64,000 nucleotides of DNA from Streptomyces sp. NBC_00525 (GTDB lineage Bacteria; Actinomycetota; Actinomycetes; Streptomycetales; Streptomycetaceae): assembly GCF_036346595.1 (NCBI RefSeq), contig NZ_CP107834.1:5332001-5396000 (forward strand), written 5' to 3'. Shown here piece by piece: positions 42,500 to 51,347 of this stretch; position 1 is the first letter of the stretch, and each line of letters begins with the position of its first letter. A program made the translations under genes and the position numbers. Below the pieces are notes generated by a model that was not told the origin of the DNA, ran no database searches, and worked only from the letters and a program-made list of their open reading frames with translations.

Positions 42500-44182
42500 T
42501 CATTGTCGGTCCCGCGCGGCCCCGTCCGCACCGGCCCCGTCCGCACCGGCTTCCTCCGCACCGGCTTCCTCCGCACCCGCTTCCTGCGCGCGGAGCCTGA
42601 ACCGTTGCAGTTTCCCGGTGGCGGTACGGGGGAGGGCCGGCAGGAACGTGATCCGGCGCGGGCACTTGTGCGGGGCCAGCTCCGCCCGCATGAATGTCCG
42701 CAGCGCGTCCGCCGTGAGCGCCGACCCCTCGCGCCGCACCACGTACGCCGCCACGATCCGCCCGCGCAGCTCGTCCGCCTGCCCCACCACGGCGGCCTCC
42801 GCGACCTCGGGATGGCGCAGCAGGGCCTCCTCCACCTCGGGGCCGGCGATGTTGTACCCGGAGGAGATGATCATGTCGTCGGCGCGGGCGACATAGCGGA
42901 AGTAGCCGTCCGGGTCGCGCACATAGGTGTCACCGGTGATGTTCCAGCCGTGCCGTACGTACTCCCGCTGTCGTTCGTCCGCCAGGTAGCGGCAGCCGAC
43001 CGGGCCGCGCACGGCCAGCAGCCCCGGCTCGCCGTCCGGCACCGGCGCCCCTTCGGCGTCCACCACGCGCGCCTGCCAGCCGGGGACCGGGACGCCCGTG
43101 GTGCCGGGGCGGATGGCGTCGTCGGCGGCGGAGACGAAGATGTGCAGCAGTTCGGTGGCGCCGATGCCGTTGATGATCCGCAGCCCGGTCCGCTCGTGCC
43201 AGGCGCGCCAGGTCGCCTCGGGCAGGTTCTCGCCCGCCGAGACGCACCGCCGCAGCGCGGACAGGTCGTGCCCGTCGAGGTGGTCGAGCATCAGCCGGTA
43301 CGCGGTCGGCGCGGTGAACAGCACGGAGACGCGGTGCTCCGCCAGCGCGGGCAGCAACTGCTTGGGCCCGGCCTGTTCGAGGAGTAGCGCCGACGCGCCC
43401 ACCCGCAGCGGGAAGACCACCAGCCCGCCGAGCCCGAAGGTGAACCCGAGCGGCGGACTGCCCGCGAACACGTCGTCGGGCCCCGGCCGCAGGATGTGCC
43501 GCGCGAACGTGTCGGCGATCGCCAGCACATCGCGGTGCAGATGCATACAGCCCTTGGGCCGCCCGGTGGTGCCCGAGGTGAAGGCGATCAGCGCCACGTC
43601 GTCGCAGGCGGTGTCCACCGCCGGGAAGGGGCCCGGCCGGCCGGCGGCCAGCCGCAGCAGGTCGTCCGGCCCCTCACCCCCGTACGCCGTGATTCGCAGC
43701 CCCGGCACCCGGGCCCGCGCCAGGTCGTCGACCGACCGCGCGTCGCACAGGGCGTGGCTGATCCGGGCGAGGGAGCAGATGGTGGCCAGCTCGGCGGCCC
43801 GCTGCTGCGCCAGTACGGTGACGGCGACCGCGCCCGCCTTCAGGACCGCCAGCCAGCAGGCGGCCAGCCGGGGGGTGGTGGGGCCGCGCAGCATGACCCG
43901 GTTGCCGGGGACCACCCCCAGGTCCTCGGTGAGGACGTGGGCGATCCGGTCCACGAGGTCCCGCAGCTCCCCGTAGCTCAGCACCCCGCCGTCCGGCGTG
44001 CGGAAGGCGGGGCGGTCGGGGCCCAGGCGGTCGGCCGTGCGGTCCAGGAGTTCGGCGGCGCAGTTGAGCCGGTCCGGGTAGTGCAGCTCGGGCAGGTCGA
44101 AGAGCAGCTCCGGCCACTGCTCCGCGGGTGGCAGATGCTCCCCGGCGAAGCCGTCGATGTGCGCTGAGGTTCTCGGGTCCAT
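42500..44182 (-). CDS. Aromatic-acid CoA ligase (2-aminobenzoate/benzoate-CoA ligase type)
   Basis: A 560-residue AMP-forming acyl-CoA synthetase of the benzoate-CoA ligase family. The ATP loop is FTSGTTGRPKGCMHLHRD (near 195). Other adenylation motifs are NGIGATELLHIF, RYVARADDMIISSGYNIAGP (near 431) and the catalytic Lys in PRTATGKLQRF (near 522). It would activate an aromatic acid, here most likely 2-aminobenzoate, to the CoA ester consumed by the bifunctional monooxygenase/reductase. The C-terminal tail is a 15-bp tandem repeat region coding AGAEE/AGADG units. It is divergent from the acyl-CoA dehydrogenase and followed at once by the PaaX gene. Confidence 0.88.
   Translation of the reverse strand: MDPRTSAHIDGFAGEHLPPAEQWPELLFDLPELHYPDRLNCAAELLDRTADRLGPDRPAFRTPDGGVLSYGELRDLVDRIAHVLTEDLGVVPGNRVMLRGPTTPRLAACWLAVLKAGAVAVTVLAQQRAAELATICSLARISHALCDARSVDDLARARVPGLRITAYGGEGPDDLLRLAAGRPGPFPAVDTACDDVALIAFTSGTTGRPKGCMHLHRDVLAIADTFARHILRPGPDDVFAGSPPLGFTFGLGGLVVFPLRVGASALLLEQAGPKQLLPALAEHRVSVLFTAPTAYRLMLDHLDGHDLSALRRCVSAGENLPEATWRAWHERTGLRIINGIGATELLHIFVSAADDAIRPGTTGVPVPGWQARVVDAEGAPVPDGEPGLLAVRGPVGCRYLADERQREYVRHGWNITGDTYVRDPDGYFRYVARADDMIISSGYNIAGPEVEEALLRHPEVAEAAVVGQADELRGRIVAAYVVRREGSALTADALRTFMRAELAPHKCPRRITFLPALPRTATGKLQRFRLRAQEAGAEEAGAEEAGADGAGADGAARDRQ
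42524..42590. repeat. 15-bp tandem repeat in the 3' end of the CoA ligase gene
   Basis: Four consecutive 15-bp units (42524-42583) of the type GTCCGCACCGGCCCC or CTCCGCACCGGCTTC, plus a partial copy, encode AGADG and AGAEE pentapeptides on the reverse strand. The unit is a multiple of three, so copy-number change would alter tail length without a frameshift. Confidence 0.85.
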
Positions 44183-44220
44183 GAAGGATCGCCCCCTTGT
44201 AGCCCCCTGCTCGCTCCTGG

Positions 44221-44248
44221 AGCGTATCGTTTGAGTGACGGTAGTCAA
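44221..44248. promoter_or_regulatory. Ligase promoter overlapped by a palindrome, candidate PaaX operator
   Basis: On the reverse strand TTGACT (44243-44248) and TACGCT (44221-44226) make a -35/-10 pair with a 16-bp spacer, about 40 bp ahead of the ligase start. The -35 end lies in an imperfect palindrome, TTGAGTGACGGTAGTCAA (44231-44248), where a repressor could block the divergent genes. PaaX is the obvious candidate but the site is not a strict match to the E. coli PaaX box. Confidence 0.55.
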
Positions 44249-44300
44249 CGGTCCGCGATAAAGATGCTCAGGCAATCGATTCGACCAGAGAGGCGCCGGT

Positions 44301-45428
44301 ATGACGGCATTCTCGCTCGATCCGGCACAGACCGCCTGGTGCGAGGAGCTGCGCACCCTGGCCCGTGACCGGCTGGCCCCGCTCGCCGCGCGCGGCCGGC
44401 CGGGGCACGTCAACCGCCCGCTGCTCACCGCCCTCGGCGAGCTGGGCCTGCTCGACCGGCTGTTCGGCTCGGGCGCCCTCGACCTGTGCCTGCTGCGCGA
44501 ATCGCTCGCCCGAGGCTGTACGGAGGCCGAGACCGCCCTCGCACTCCAGGGCCTCGGCGGCTTCCCGGTGCTCCGGGCGGGCACCGCGGCCCAGCGCGAG
44601 CGGTGGCTCCCCGAGGTCCGGGCCGGCCGCGCCGTCGCCGCGTTCGCGCTCAGCGAGCCGGGCGCCGGCTCCGACGCCGCCGCCCTGGCGCTCGACGCCG
44701 CCCCGGACTCCGGCGGCTGGCGGCTGACCGGCGAGAAGTGCTGGATCTCCAACGCGCCGGAGGCCGACTTCTACACGGTCTTCGCCCGCACCACACCGGG
44801 CGCCCGCGCCCGCGGCGTCACCGCGTTCCTGGTCCCCGCCGACCGCCCCGGCCTGACCGGGACCCCGCTGGAGATGCTCTCCCCGCACCCCATCGGGGCG
44901 CTGGTCTTCGACGGCGTCCGGGTCACCCCCGACGACGTGCTGGGCGAGCCGGACCGGGGCTTCGGGGTGGCCATGGACACCCTCAACCTCTTCCGGCCCA
45001 GCGTCGGCGCCTTCGCGCTCGGCATGGCACGGGCCGCCTTGGACGCCACCGTGGAGCACACCGCCACCCGTACCGCCTTCGGCGGGCCGCTCGCCGGGCT
45101 CCAGGCCGTCTCCCACCAGGTCGCCGAGATGGCCACCCGCACCGAGGCCGCCCGGCTGCTGGTCTACGCGGCCGCCGCCGCCCACGACGCCGGGGAGCCC
45201 GGGGTGCCGCGCCGGGCCGCCATGGCGAAGCTGTACGCCACCGAGACCGCGCAGTACGTCGTGGACACCGCCGTCCAGCTGCACGGCGCGCGGGCCCTGC
45301 GCCGCGGCCATCTGCTCGAACACCTCTACCGGGAGGTCCGCGCCCCGCGCATCTACGAGGGCGCCAGCGAGGTCCAGCGCACCATCATCGCCAAGGAGCT
45401 GTACGCGAACCGGGAGCCGACCGCATGA
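44301..45428 (+). CDS. Acyl-CoA dehydrogenase of the aromatic-acid cluster
   Basis: A 375-residue acyl-CoA dehydrogenase. FAD-binding signature AFALSEPGAGSDAAAL, GEKCWISNA, TAFGGPLAGLQAV and the C-terminal catalytic Glu in IYEGASEVQRTIIAKEL (near 352) are all present. It would oxidise a ring-reduced CoA ester and pass electrons to ETF; etfBA lies at 11143-12947 of this window. It is divergent from the ligase and overlaps ridA by ATGA. Confidence 0.92.
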   Translation: MTAFSLDPAQTAWCEELRTLARDRLAPLAARGRPGHVNRPLLTALGELGLLDRLFGSGALDLCLLRESLARGCTEAETALALQGLGGFPVLRAGTAAQRERWLPEVRAGRAVAAFALSEPGAGSDAAALALDAAPDSGGWRLTGEKCWISNAPEADFYTVFARTTPGARARGVTAFLVPADRPGLTGTPLEMLSPHPIGALVFDGVRVTPDDVLGEPDRGFGVAMDTLNLFRPSVGAFALGMARAALDATVEHTATRTAFGGPLAGLQAVSHQVAEMATRTEAARLLVYAAAAAHDAGEPGVPRRAAMAKLYATETAQYVVDTAVQLHGARALRRGHLLEHLYREVRAPRIYEGASEVQRTIIAKELYANREPTA

Positions 45429-45826
45429 GTCCCATCCACCGCATCAACCCGCACGAACTCTCGCCCGCCGCCGGCTTCTCGCACGCGGTCACCGCCACCG
45501 GCGGCCGGCTCGTCTTCCTGGCCGGGCAGACCGCCCTGGACCGGCACGGCAGCGTCGTCGGCGAGACCCTGCCCGAGCAGTTCGCCACCGCCCTCGGCAA
45601 CCTCCTCGCCGCCCTGCGCGCGGCCGGCGGCTCCCCGGCGGACCTGGCCCGGGTCACGGTCTACGCCACCGACGTCGCCGACTACCGCGCCCACGCCCCG
45701 GAACTGGGCCGGACCTGGCGCCGGCTGGCCGGGCGCGACTACCCGGCGATGGCCGTCATCGGGGCCGCCCGCCTCTGGGACGAACAGGCCCTGGTCGAGC
45801 TGGACGGCATCGCGGTCCTGCCCTGA
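45425..45826 (+). CDS. RidA/YjgF-family enamine/imine deaminase
   Basis: A 133-residue RidA-family protein: AGFSHAVTATGGRLVFLAGQ near the N-terminus, EQFATALGNLLAALRAAGGS, then LARVTVYATDVADYRA. The classic active-site Arg region near the C-terminus reads YPAMAVIGAARLWDEQALVE; the usual SR-T-V Arg is replaced, so activity may differ from canonical RidA. Its start overlaps the acyl-CoA dehydrogenase stop. Deamination of an enamine formed from the amino-substituted ring is the natural role in an aminobenzoyl-CoA pathway. Confidence 0.88.
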   Translation: MSPIHRINPHELSPAAGFSHAVTATGGRLVFLAGQTALDRHGSVVGETLPEQFATALGNLLAALRAAGGSPADLARVTVYATDVADYRAHAPELGRTWRRLAGRDYPAMAVIGAARLWDEQALVELDGIAVLP

Positions 45827-45862
45827 CCCGCGTACCGGCGCGGCCGGTCCGCGTACGGAAAA

Positions 45863-45897
45863 CGCCCCGCCGGCCCGGACACCGGGACGGCGGGGCG
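45863..45897. terminator. Bidirectional terminator between ridA and the FAD monooxygenase
   Basis: A perfect 10-bp stem, CGCCCCGCCG (45863-45872) with CGGCGGGGCG (45888-45897), whose loop carries a further CCCGG/CCGGG pairing. It lies midway between convergent genes. Confidence 0.85.
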
Positions 45898-45920
45898 CTC
45901 GCGCACCGAGTGGCTTCGGC

Positions 45921-47054
45921 TCAGTAGGGCTGCACCAGGACGTGCGCCGCGCCCGGAATGCCGATCTTCAGCAGCTCGTCCTCCTCCGGCGTCGTCTCGC
46001 CGCCGGTCTCCTGCTTGAGCACGGCGCGCGACATCGCCTGCACCCACATGGCGCGCGGCCGGCGCCGGGCCTCCCACGCGTCGAGCGCCGCCGCGACATC
46101 CGCCTCGGCGTCCAGCGACTCCGCCAGCACCAGCGCGTCCTCCACGGCCATCGCCGCCCCCTGCGCGATGTGCGGGGTGCTGGCGTGCGCGGCGTCGCCG
46201 GCCAGGACCACCCGGCCCACGTGCCACGGCTCCTCGACCGTCACCTGCGAGATCCGCGAGTACACCACGCTCTCCGGGCCGGTGACCGCGTCCAGCGCCT
46301 CCGCGACCGGACCGGAGAACATCACCAGCCGCTCCTTGAGCTGCTCGTGCGCCCGCTCCGGGTCCGGCCGGAACTCCGCGGCCTCGGCGAAGACCGTGCC
46401 CAGGTACATCAGCTCGTCCGTGATCGGGGTGAGCAGCGCCTTGGCGGCCTGGCCCGCGGTGCCCATGACGACGCCCCGCACCTGCTCCTGCCGGGGCACG
46501 GTGACCCGCCAGTTGGCGAAGCCGGTGTACTCGGGGACGTAGCGGTCGCCGTACAGCCGGGTGCGCAGCGGCGAGCCGATGCCGTCGAAGCCGACGACGA
46601 GGTCCCAGCGGCCGGTCGAGCCGTCGGACAGGGTGACGTCCACGCCCTCGCCGTCGTCGGTGAGGTCGGTGATGGTCGAGCCGAAGCGGATCTTCGCGCC
46701 GGCCGCCGAGGCCGCCGCGCCCAGGACCTGTGCGAGCGCCGGGCGGGGGATGCCGTTGTTGGAGGGGGCGTCGCCCATGCGGGGCTGCGGTATCTCGGCC
46801 AGGGTGTTGCCGGCCGGGTCCGCGATGGTCAGCACCTCCCACTCGAAGCCGGCCTCCAGGCACGCGTCGAGGACCCCGATCTCACGCATGACGTGCAGGG
46901 CGTTGGACGGCTGGATGATGCCGACGCCCAGGGCGTCGAGCCGGTCGCGCAGTTCGGCGACCTCGACGGTGTGGCCGCGCCGGGCCAGGGCGGTGGCGAG
47001 CGTCAGCCCGCCGATGCCGCCGCCGTGGATCAGGACGCGCAGGGGTGTTGCCAT
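45921..47054 (-). CDS. FAD-dependent aromatic-type monooxygenase downstream of a conservon
   Basis: A 377-residue group A flavoprotein monooxygenase (PHBH fold). The dinucleotide motif is IHGGGIGGLTLATALARRGH, the DG motif region is DLVVGFDGIGSPLRTRLYGD, and the GD motif is LAGDAAHASTPHIAQGAA. There is no thioredoxin-like third domain. It lies 56 bp downstream of the conservon GTPase on the same strand, where several conservons have a P450 instead. It could therefore be the output oxygenase of that system, or an independent gene. Substrate unknown. Confidence 0.85.
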   Translation of the reverse strand: MATPLRVLIHGGGIGGLTLATALARRGHTVEVAELRDRLDALGVGIIQPSNALHVMREIGVLDACLEAGFEWEVLTIADPAGNTLAEIPQPRMGDAPSNNGIPRPALAQVLGAAASAAGAKIRFGSTITDLTDDGEGVDVTLSDGSTGRWDLVVGFDGIGSPLRTRLYGDRYVPEYTGFANWRVTVPRQEQVRGVVMGTAGQAAKALLTPITDELMYLGTVFAEAAEFRPDPERAHEQLKERLVMFSGPVAEALDAVTGPESVVYSRISQVTVEEPWHVGRVVLAGDAAHASTPHIAQGAAMAVEDALVLAESLDAEADVAAALDAWEARRRPRAMWVQAMSRAVLKQETGGETTPEEDELLKIGIPGAAHVLVQPY

Positions 47055-47110
47055 GGGAAGTCTCTCCAGAGCGGGAAGAAGGGGGAGGGGCCGGGGAAAC
47101 CGGTCCCGGT

Positions 47111-47680
47111 TCAGCCGGCCGCCACGGGCAGGCTCATGAGGTGGTCCACGAGGGCCAGCAGCACGTCACGGCCGAACGTCCGCTCGCGCACGTCGCCGAC
47201 CAGCAGCGGTACATGCGGATCGAGGTCGAGGGCGGTGCGGATCTCGTCCGGGGTGCGGGTGTTGTGGCCGTGGAAGCAGTTGATCGCGACGACGAACGGG
47301 ATGTCCCGGCTCTCGAAGAAGTCGATCGACGCGAAGCTGGTCTCCAGCCGCCGGGTGTCGGCGATCACGACACCGCCGAGGGCGCCGTTGACCAGGTCGT
47401 TCCACATGAACCAGAAGCGTTCCTGGCCGGGGGTGCCGAACAGGTAGACGACGAGCTCCGGACTGACCGTGATCCGGCCGAAGTCCAGGGCCACGGTGGT
47501 GGTGTCCTTCTGCGCGACGCCGGCCAGGTCGTCGACGCCGACGCTGGCCTGGGTGAGCAGTTCCTCGGTGCGCAGCGGGGTGACCTCGCTGACCGAGCCG
47601 ACGAGGGTGGTCTTGCCGACGCCGAAGCCGCCGGCTATCAGGATCTTGACGGCGGTGGGCGCCGCCTGACTGGTGGTCAT
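47111..47680 (-). CDS. Small GTPase, conservon CvnD
   Basis: A 189-residue Ras-like GTPase. P-loop GGFGVGKTTLVGSVSE, switch region TTTVALDFGRITV, and FGTPGQERFWFMWNDLV are clear. The NKxD loop is degenerate (VAINCFHGHN), as in other conservon GTPases. It begins 6 bp after the DUF742 stop on the reverse strand. It acts with the roadblock and DUF742 partners below the sensor kinase encoded at 48534-51347. Confidence 0.93.
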   Translation of the reverse strand: MTTSQAAPTAVKILIAGGFGVGKTTLVGSVSEVTPLRTEELLTQASVGVDDLAGVAQKDTTTVALDFGRITVSPELVVYLFGTPGQERFWFMWNDLVNGALGGVVIADTRRLETSFASIDFFESRDIPFVVAINCFHGHNTRTPDEIRTALDLDPHVPLLVGDVRERTFGRDVLLALVDHLMSLPVAAG

Positions 47681-47686
47681 GTTGGC

Positions 47687-48109
47687 TCAGAGTCTCCGGA
47701 GTCCGTCGCGAACAGCGGCCAGTACGCTCATGTCGGCACCGCCGGACGCGCGGGCCACCGACAGTGGGGCCCGCGCGATCAGGAGGCCGGTGGCGACCAG
47801 GTCCGCCAGCAGGATCTTGGTCACCGACACCGGCAGATCGAGACCGGCGGCGACCTCGGCGACCGCCGCCGGGTGGCGGCAGCGGTCCAGGATCATCCGG
47901 TGCTCGGGCTGGAGCCGGCCCGGTCGGGCGGCCGCTCCGTGCGCGTCGCGCGGATCGTGCGCGGTCGTCAGCACCGTGATGAGGGTGAGGTCGTCCCGCT
48001 CGGGCGCGGTCCGGCCACGGGTGATGGTGTACGGGCGCACCATGGTGCCCGCCCCGTCCTCCCCGTCGTCGAACTCGTCGCCCTCGCGGTAGGGCCAGCG
48101 CCCTATCAC
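47687..48109 (-). CDS. DUF742 protein, conservon CvnC
   Basis: A 140-residue DUF742 protein starting at GTG 48109, which overlaps the roadblock stop as GTGA. It reads VIGRWPYREGDEFDDGEDG then MVRPYTITRGRTAPE. The winged-helix part follows: PEHRMILDRCRHPAAVAEVA and LDLPVSVTKILLADLVATGL. The acidic N-terminal extension is typical. It links sensor and GTPase in the conservon complex. Confidence 0.88.
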   Translation of the reverse strand: MIGRWPYREGDEFDDGEDGAGTMVRPYTITRGRTAPERDDLTLITVLTTAHDPRDAHGAAARPGRLQPEHRMILDRCRHPAAVAEVAAGLDLPVSVTKILLADLVATGLLIARAPLSVARASGGADMSVLAAVRDGLRRL

Positions 48110-48537
48110 GCCCGCGGCCCGTTGCCGAAGGCGTCGAAGTCGCTGCGGGCCGGGGTGCTGAGCTTCTGGCCGACCTGGAGGACGAGGTTGTGCATGGCGA
48201 GCGACATGACCTCGGCGTCCACCTCCTGCGAGGCGACGACGGCCAGATGCGTGCCCTGGCCGGCCGAGATGATGAAGAGCCACAGGTCGGCCAGCTCGAC
48301 GATCACCTGGTGCACGCCGCCGCCCCCGAAGAGCTGGCCCACACCTCGCGCCAGGCTCTGCTGGCCGGTGCAGATGGCGGCCAGCCGTTCGGCGTCGGCC
48401 CGTTCGACGGTGCGCGAGTGGCTGACCACCAGACCGTCGTCGGAGAGCAGCACGGCGTTGCGGGTCTCGGCCACCGAGTCGACGAGTCCGTCGAGCAGCC
48501 AGTCGAGGTCCTGGCGGGTGGCGGTTGTGCGTGTCAT
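48106..48537 (-). CDS. Roadblock/LC7 protein, conservon CvnB
   Basis: A 143-residue Roadblock/LC7 protein: DLDWLLDGLVDSVAETRNAV, LLSDDGLVVSHSRTVERA, and LWLFIISAGQGTHLAVVAS followed by the terminal helix. ATGA overlap with the upstream sensor kinase and GTGA overlap with DUF742 bind the conservon into one coupled operon. Confidence 0.92.
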   Translation of the reverse strand: MTRTTATRQDLDWLLDGLVDSVAETRNAVLLSDDGLVVSHSRTVERADAERLAAICTGQQSLARGVGQLFGGGGVHQVIVELADLWLFIISAGQGTHLAVVASQEVDAEVMSLAMHNLVLQVGQKLSTPARSDFDAFGNGPRA

Positions 48538-51347
48538 GTCCGTTCTTCTCCCGTGAAGAGGGGGGTGGAGGGATCGGGCTGCTTCGACGGCTCCTCGTTC
48601 GCGCGGGCGGCGCGGGAACGACGCTGGAAGGCTCCGATGGCGGCGCCGGCCCGGTGGGGTGCCGGCCGGGGCGCCGCATGGTCGGGTCGGCTCGACGGGC
48701 GGTCCGGCACGGCCGGGGCGGCCGGGGCGATCCGCAGTTCGTCGGCGAGGCTGGCCTGACGCACCCGGCGGGGGAGCGGGGGCTCCCCGCCGGGCACCGC
48801 CGGCGGGACGGGCTCCACCCGGTGGGCGTCCGGCCCGGCGACGTCCGCGTGCGGGAAGTCGGTGCCGGAGTAGCCCGCGCCGGAGTAGTCCGCGGGGCCG
48901 GGTCCGGCCGGCGGCTGGCCGGGATGTCCGGCAGCCCGTTCCGGCGGGCCGGGCAGCGTCACCGGGAAGCCGTCCGCGTCCAGGTCGTCCGACAGGTAGG
49001 TGTCCGGGTAGGACTGCTGCGGAGCGCCGTAGGGCTCGCCGGAGTCCGGATAGGTCCGGCCTGCCACCGGGTACTGCCCCTCGGCCGTCATGTACGGCTG
49101 CCCCCCGTCCGCGTACGCGTTCTGGACGGCGCCGTTGTACGTGTCGTCCTGGTGGCCGTAGGCCTGCCCGTCCGTACCGCCGTACGGGGCGTCGGCCCCG
49201 GTGTACGGCGCCTGCGCCGGCTCGGGTTCGCCGAAGGCGTGGGTCTCGGTGTGTGCGGGCTCCTCCCGGTCGGGGAGGGGCGTCTCCTGCGGCGCGCGCG
49301 GCGCGTGCAGGGCGGTCACCCCGGCGAGCGCCTGGCCGCGGCCCCGGCTGGGCAGCGCCTCGGAGTCGCGCAGCGGGGCGGGTTCCGGCGCCGGGGCGGT
49401 GTCCTCGGCCGCGGGTGCCGGAACGGCCACCGGACCGGCGTGCGGGCCGGGCACGGTGAGCGAGTCCGGGACGAGCACGACGACACGGGTACCGCCGAAC
49501 GCGGAGTTGCGGAACTCCACCCGCAGCCCGTACTGGTCGGCGAGGCGCGCGATCACGTACAGACCCAGGCGGATGTCGTCGGCGTGCGCCAGCACGTCCA
49601 TCCGGGGCGGCCGGCTCATCAGCTCGTTGGCCGCCGCGAGCCGGTCCTCCTCCATGCCGAGCCCGCGGTCCTCGACCTCGATGGCCAGGCCCCGGCTGAC
49701 CTGCGCCGCCCGGACCTCGACGGGGCTGGGCGGCCGGGAGAACGTCAGCGCGTTCTCGATCAGCTCGGCCAGCACGTGCGAGACCGGGCCGACGGCCCGC
49801 TCGGAGAGCCAGGGGGAGCCGTCCAGGTCCAGCACGACGCGGCGGTAGTCCTGCACCTCGCCCTGGGCGGAGCGCATGACGTCCAGCAGGGCGACGGGCT
49901 TGCGCCAGCGCCGGTGCGGGGAGCCGCCCGCGAGGATCACGAGGTTCTCCTCGTAGCGCCGCAGGCGGGCGGTGAGGTGGTCGAGGTCGAAGAGGCCGTC
50001 CAGCACCTCCGGGTCCTCGTGCTTGCGCTCCAGCTCGTCCAGCTTCTTCAGCTGCTGGCCGATGAGCTGCTGGGTGCGGCGCGCGATGCGCTGGAGCAGC
50101 CGCTCGAAGCCGCGGTGCTGGTCGGCCTGTTCGACGGCCGCCCGCAGGGCACTGGTGCGGGCCAGGTCGAGCGCGTTGCCGAGCTGCGCCAGTTCGTCGG
50201 ACGCGCCGTCGCCCTCGCTGCCGATGGCACGGGCCTCCGCCTCGACGTCGATGCGCTCGCCCTTGCCGAGTCGCTCGACGACCTCGGGCAGCGCCCGCTC
50301 CAGCTCCTCGGCCCGCTCCTGGAGTCCGCTGATCCGGCGGCGCAGGTTGCGGGAGAGCCGCCAGGTGAACCAGATGACGGCGATGACCGCGATCAGGCCG
50401 ACGACCGTGGTCAGGACGACCTTGATCAGCAGCGAGATGACACTGTCCTTGCCCGCGGCGACCACCACGTCGGTGCGCAGCTCCATCAGCTTCACCAGCT
50501 GGGGCGTGACCTCGTCCATCGCGCCGCGCCAGTCGGCCTCCTTGGCCCCGAGGCGGACGAATCCGTCACCGTCGGGCGAGGCCTGCCGCAGGACCTGGTT
50601 CTCCACCCGGGTCTTGGTCTCCCAGGCGGAGCCGGCGAAGACCTCCTCCCACTGGGCCCTCTCGTCGTCCGGGAGGAACGGGACGACCTGCGTCGAGTAC
50701 TGGAAGGACTGCGCGGAGACGGACTGCCGGACCTCGCGCAGATCGGCGGTGCTCAGCTTGCCGGAGGCCCAGCCGCGGGCCAGCAGGGCGTCCGAGCGGG
50801 AGATCATCTCCTTGGCCCAGAACTCGCTGACCAGCGGCTGCGAGAGCGTGGTGATCCGGCCGTTGTCCACATGACTGAGCGCGGTGAACAACTTCAGGTC
50901 CACGGCGATGAGGTCCGTGTAGTAGCGGTACACGGCCTTCTGCTGGTCGTTGTCGCCCTCGTCGACGAGCGTGCGCTGCGCGGGCAGCTGGGTGATCGCC
51001 GTACGGGCTCCCCGGACCGCGTCCCGGACCTCGCCGGGGGCGTCATCGGTGTCGATGTCGGAGAGGGACTGGAATCCGGCGATCGCGTCGTCGGTGAGCT
51101 TGCGCTGCTCGCGCAGGGCGTCGGTGGGACCACCGCCGCGCGCCAGCGCCTCGGCACTGAGCCGACGCTCCTCCTGAAGGTTGTAATACACGATGTTGGA
51201 CGGCTGGCCGGCCTTCTGGGCCAACTGCCCCTGGGCCGCTTGCTTCTGGAAGTCGAGCAGAGTCTGACCACTGGTGACGGCCCAGAGGGCGGCCAGGGCT
51301 ACACCGGGTACGACGGCCAGTACGAGCAGGGCCGTCCGCAGCGACAT
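48534..51347 (-). CDS. Conservon sensor histidine kinase CvnA with nitrate-sensing domain
   Basis: A 937-residue membrane kinase. The first membrane helix (ALLVLAVVPGVALAALWAV) is followed by a helical NIT-type extracytoplasmic domain to about 300, a second helix (VVLTTVVGLIAVIAVIWFTW), a HAMP-like coiled coil, then the dimerisation segment with LDHLTARLRR (His near 456). The ATPase domain shows AELIENALTFSRPP and EDRGLGMEEDRL. The C-terminal 300 residues are disordered and rich in Pro, Gly, Tyr and Gln, as is typical of large CvnA proteins. The ATG has GGAG 12 nt upstream; an in-frame stop 70 bp upstream limits extension. The ligand is not known. Confidence 0.92.
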   Translation of the reverse strand: MSLRTALLVLAVVPGVALAALWAVTSGQTLLDFQKQAAQGQLAQKAGQPSNIVYYNLQEERRLSAEALARGGGPTDALREQRKLTDDAIAGFQSLSDIDTDDAPGEVRDAVRGARTAITQLPAQRTLVDEGDNDQQKAVYRYYTDLIAVDLKLFTALSHVDNGRITTLSQPLVSEFWAKEMISRSDALLARGWASGKLSTADLREVRQSVSAQSFQYSTQVVPFLPDDERAQWEEVFAGSAWETKTRVENQVLRQASPDGDGFVRLGAKEADWRGAMDEVTPQLVKLMELRTDVVVAAGKDSVISLLIKVVLTTVVGLIAVIAVIWFTWRLSRNLRRRISGLQERAEELERALPEVVERLGKGERIDVEAEARAIGSEGDGASDELAQLGNALDLARTSALRAAVEQADQHRGFERLLQRIARRTQQLIGQQLKKLDELERKHEDPEVLDGLFDLDHLTARLRRYEENLVILAGGSPHRRWRKPVALLDVMRSAQGEVQDYRRVVLDLDGSPWLSERAVGPVSHVLAELIENALTFSRPPSPVEVRAAQVSRGLAIEVEDRGLGMEEDRLAAANELMSRPPRMDVLAHADDIRLGLYVIARLADQYGLRVEFRNSAFGGTRVVVLVPDSLTVPGPHAGPVAVPAPAAEDTAPAPEPAPLRDSEALPSRGRGQALAGVTALHAPRAPQETPLPDREEPAHTETHAFGEPEPAQAPYTGADAPYGGTDGQAYGHQDDTYNGAVQNAYADGGQPYMTAEGQYPVAGRTYPDSGEPYGAPQQSYPDTYLSDDLDADGFPVTLPGPPERAAGHPGQPPAGPGPADYSGAGYSGTDFPHADVAGPDAHRVEPVPPAVPGGEPPLPRRVRQASLADELRIAPAAPAVPDRPSSRPDHAAPRPAPHRAGAAIGAFQRRSRAARANEEPSKQPDPSTPLFTGEERT

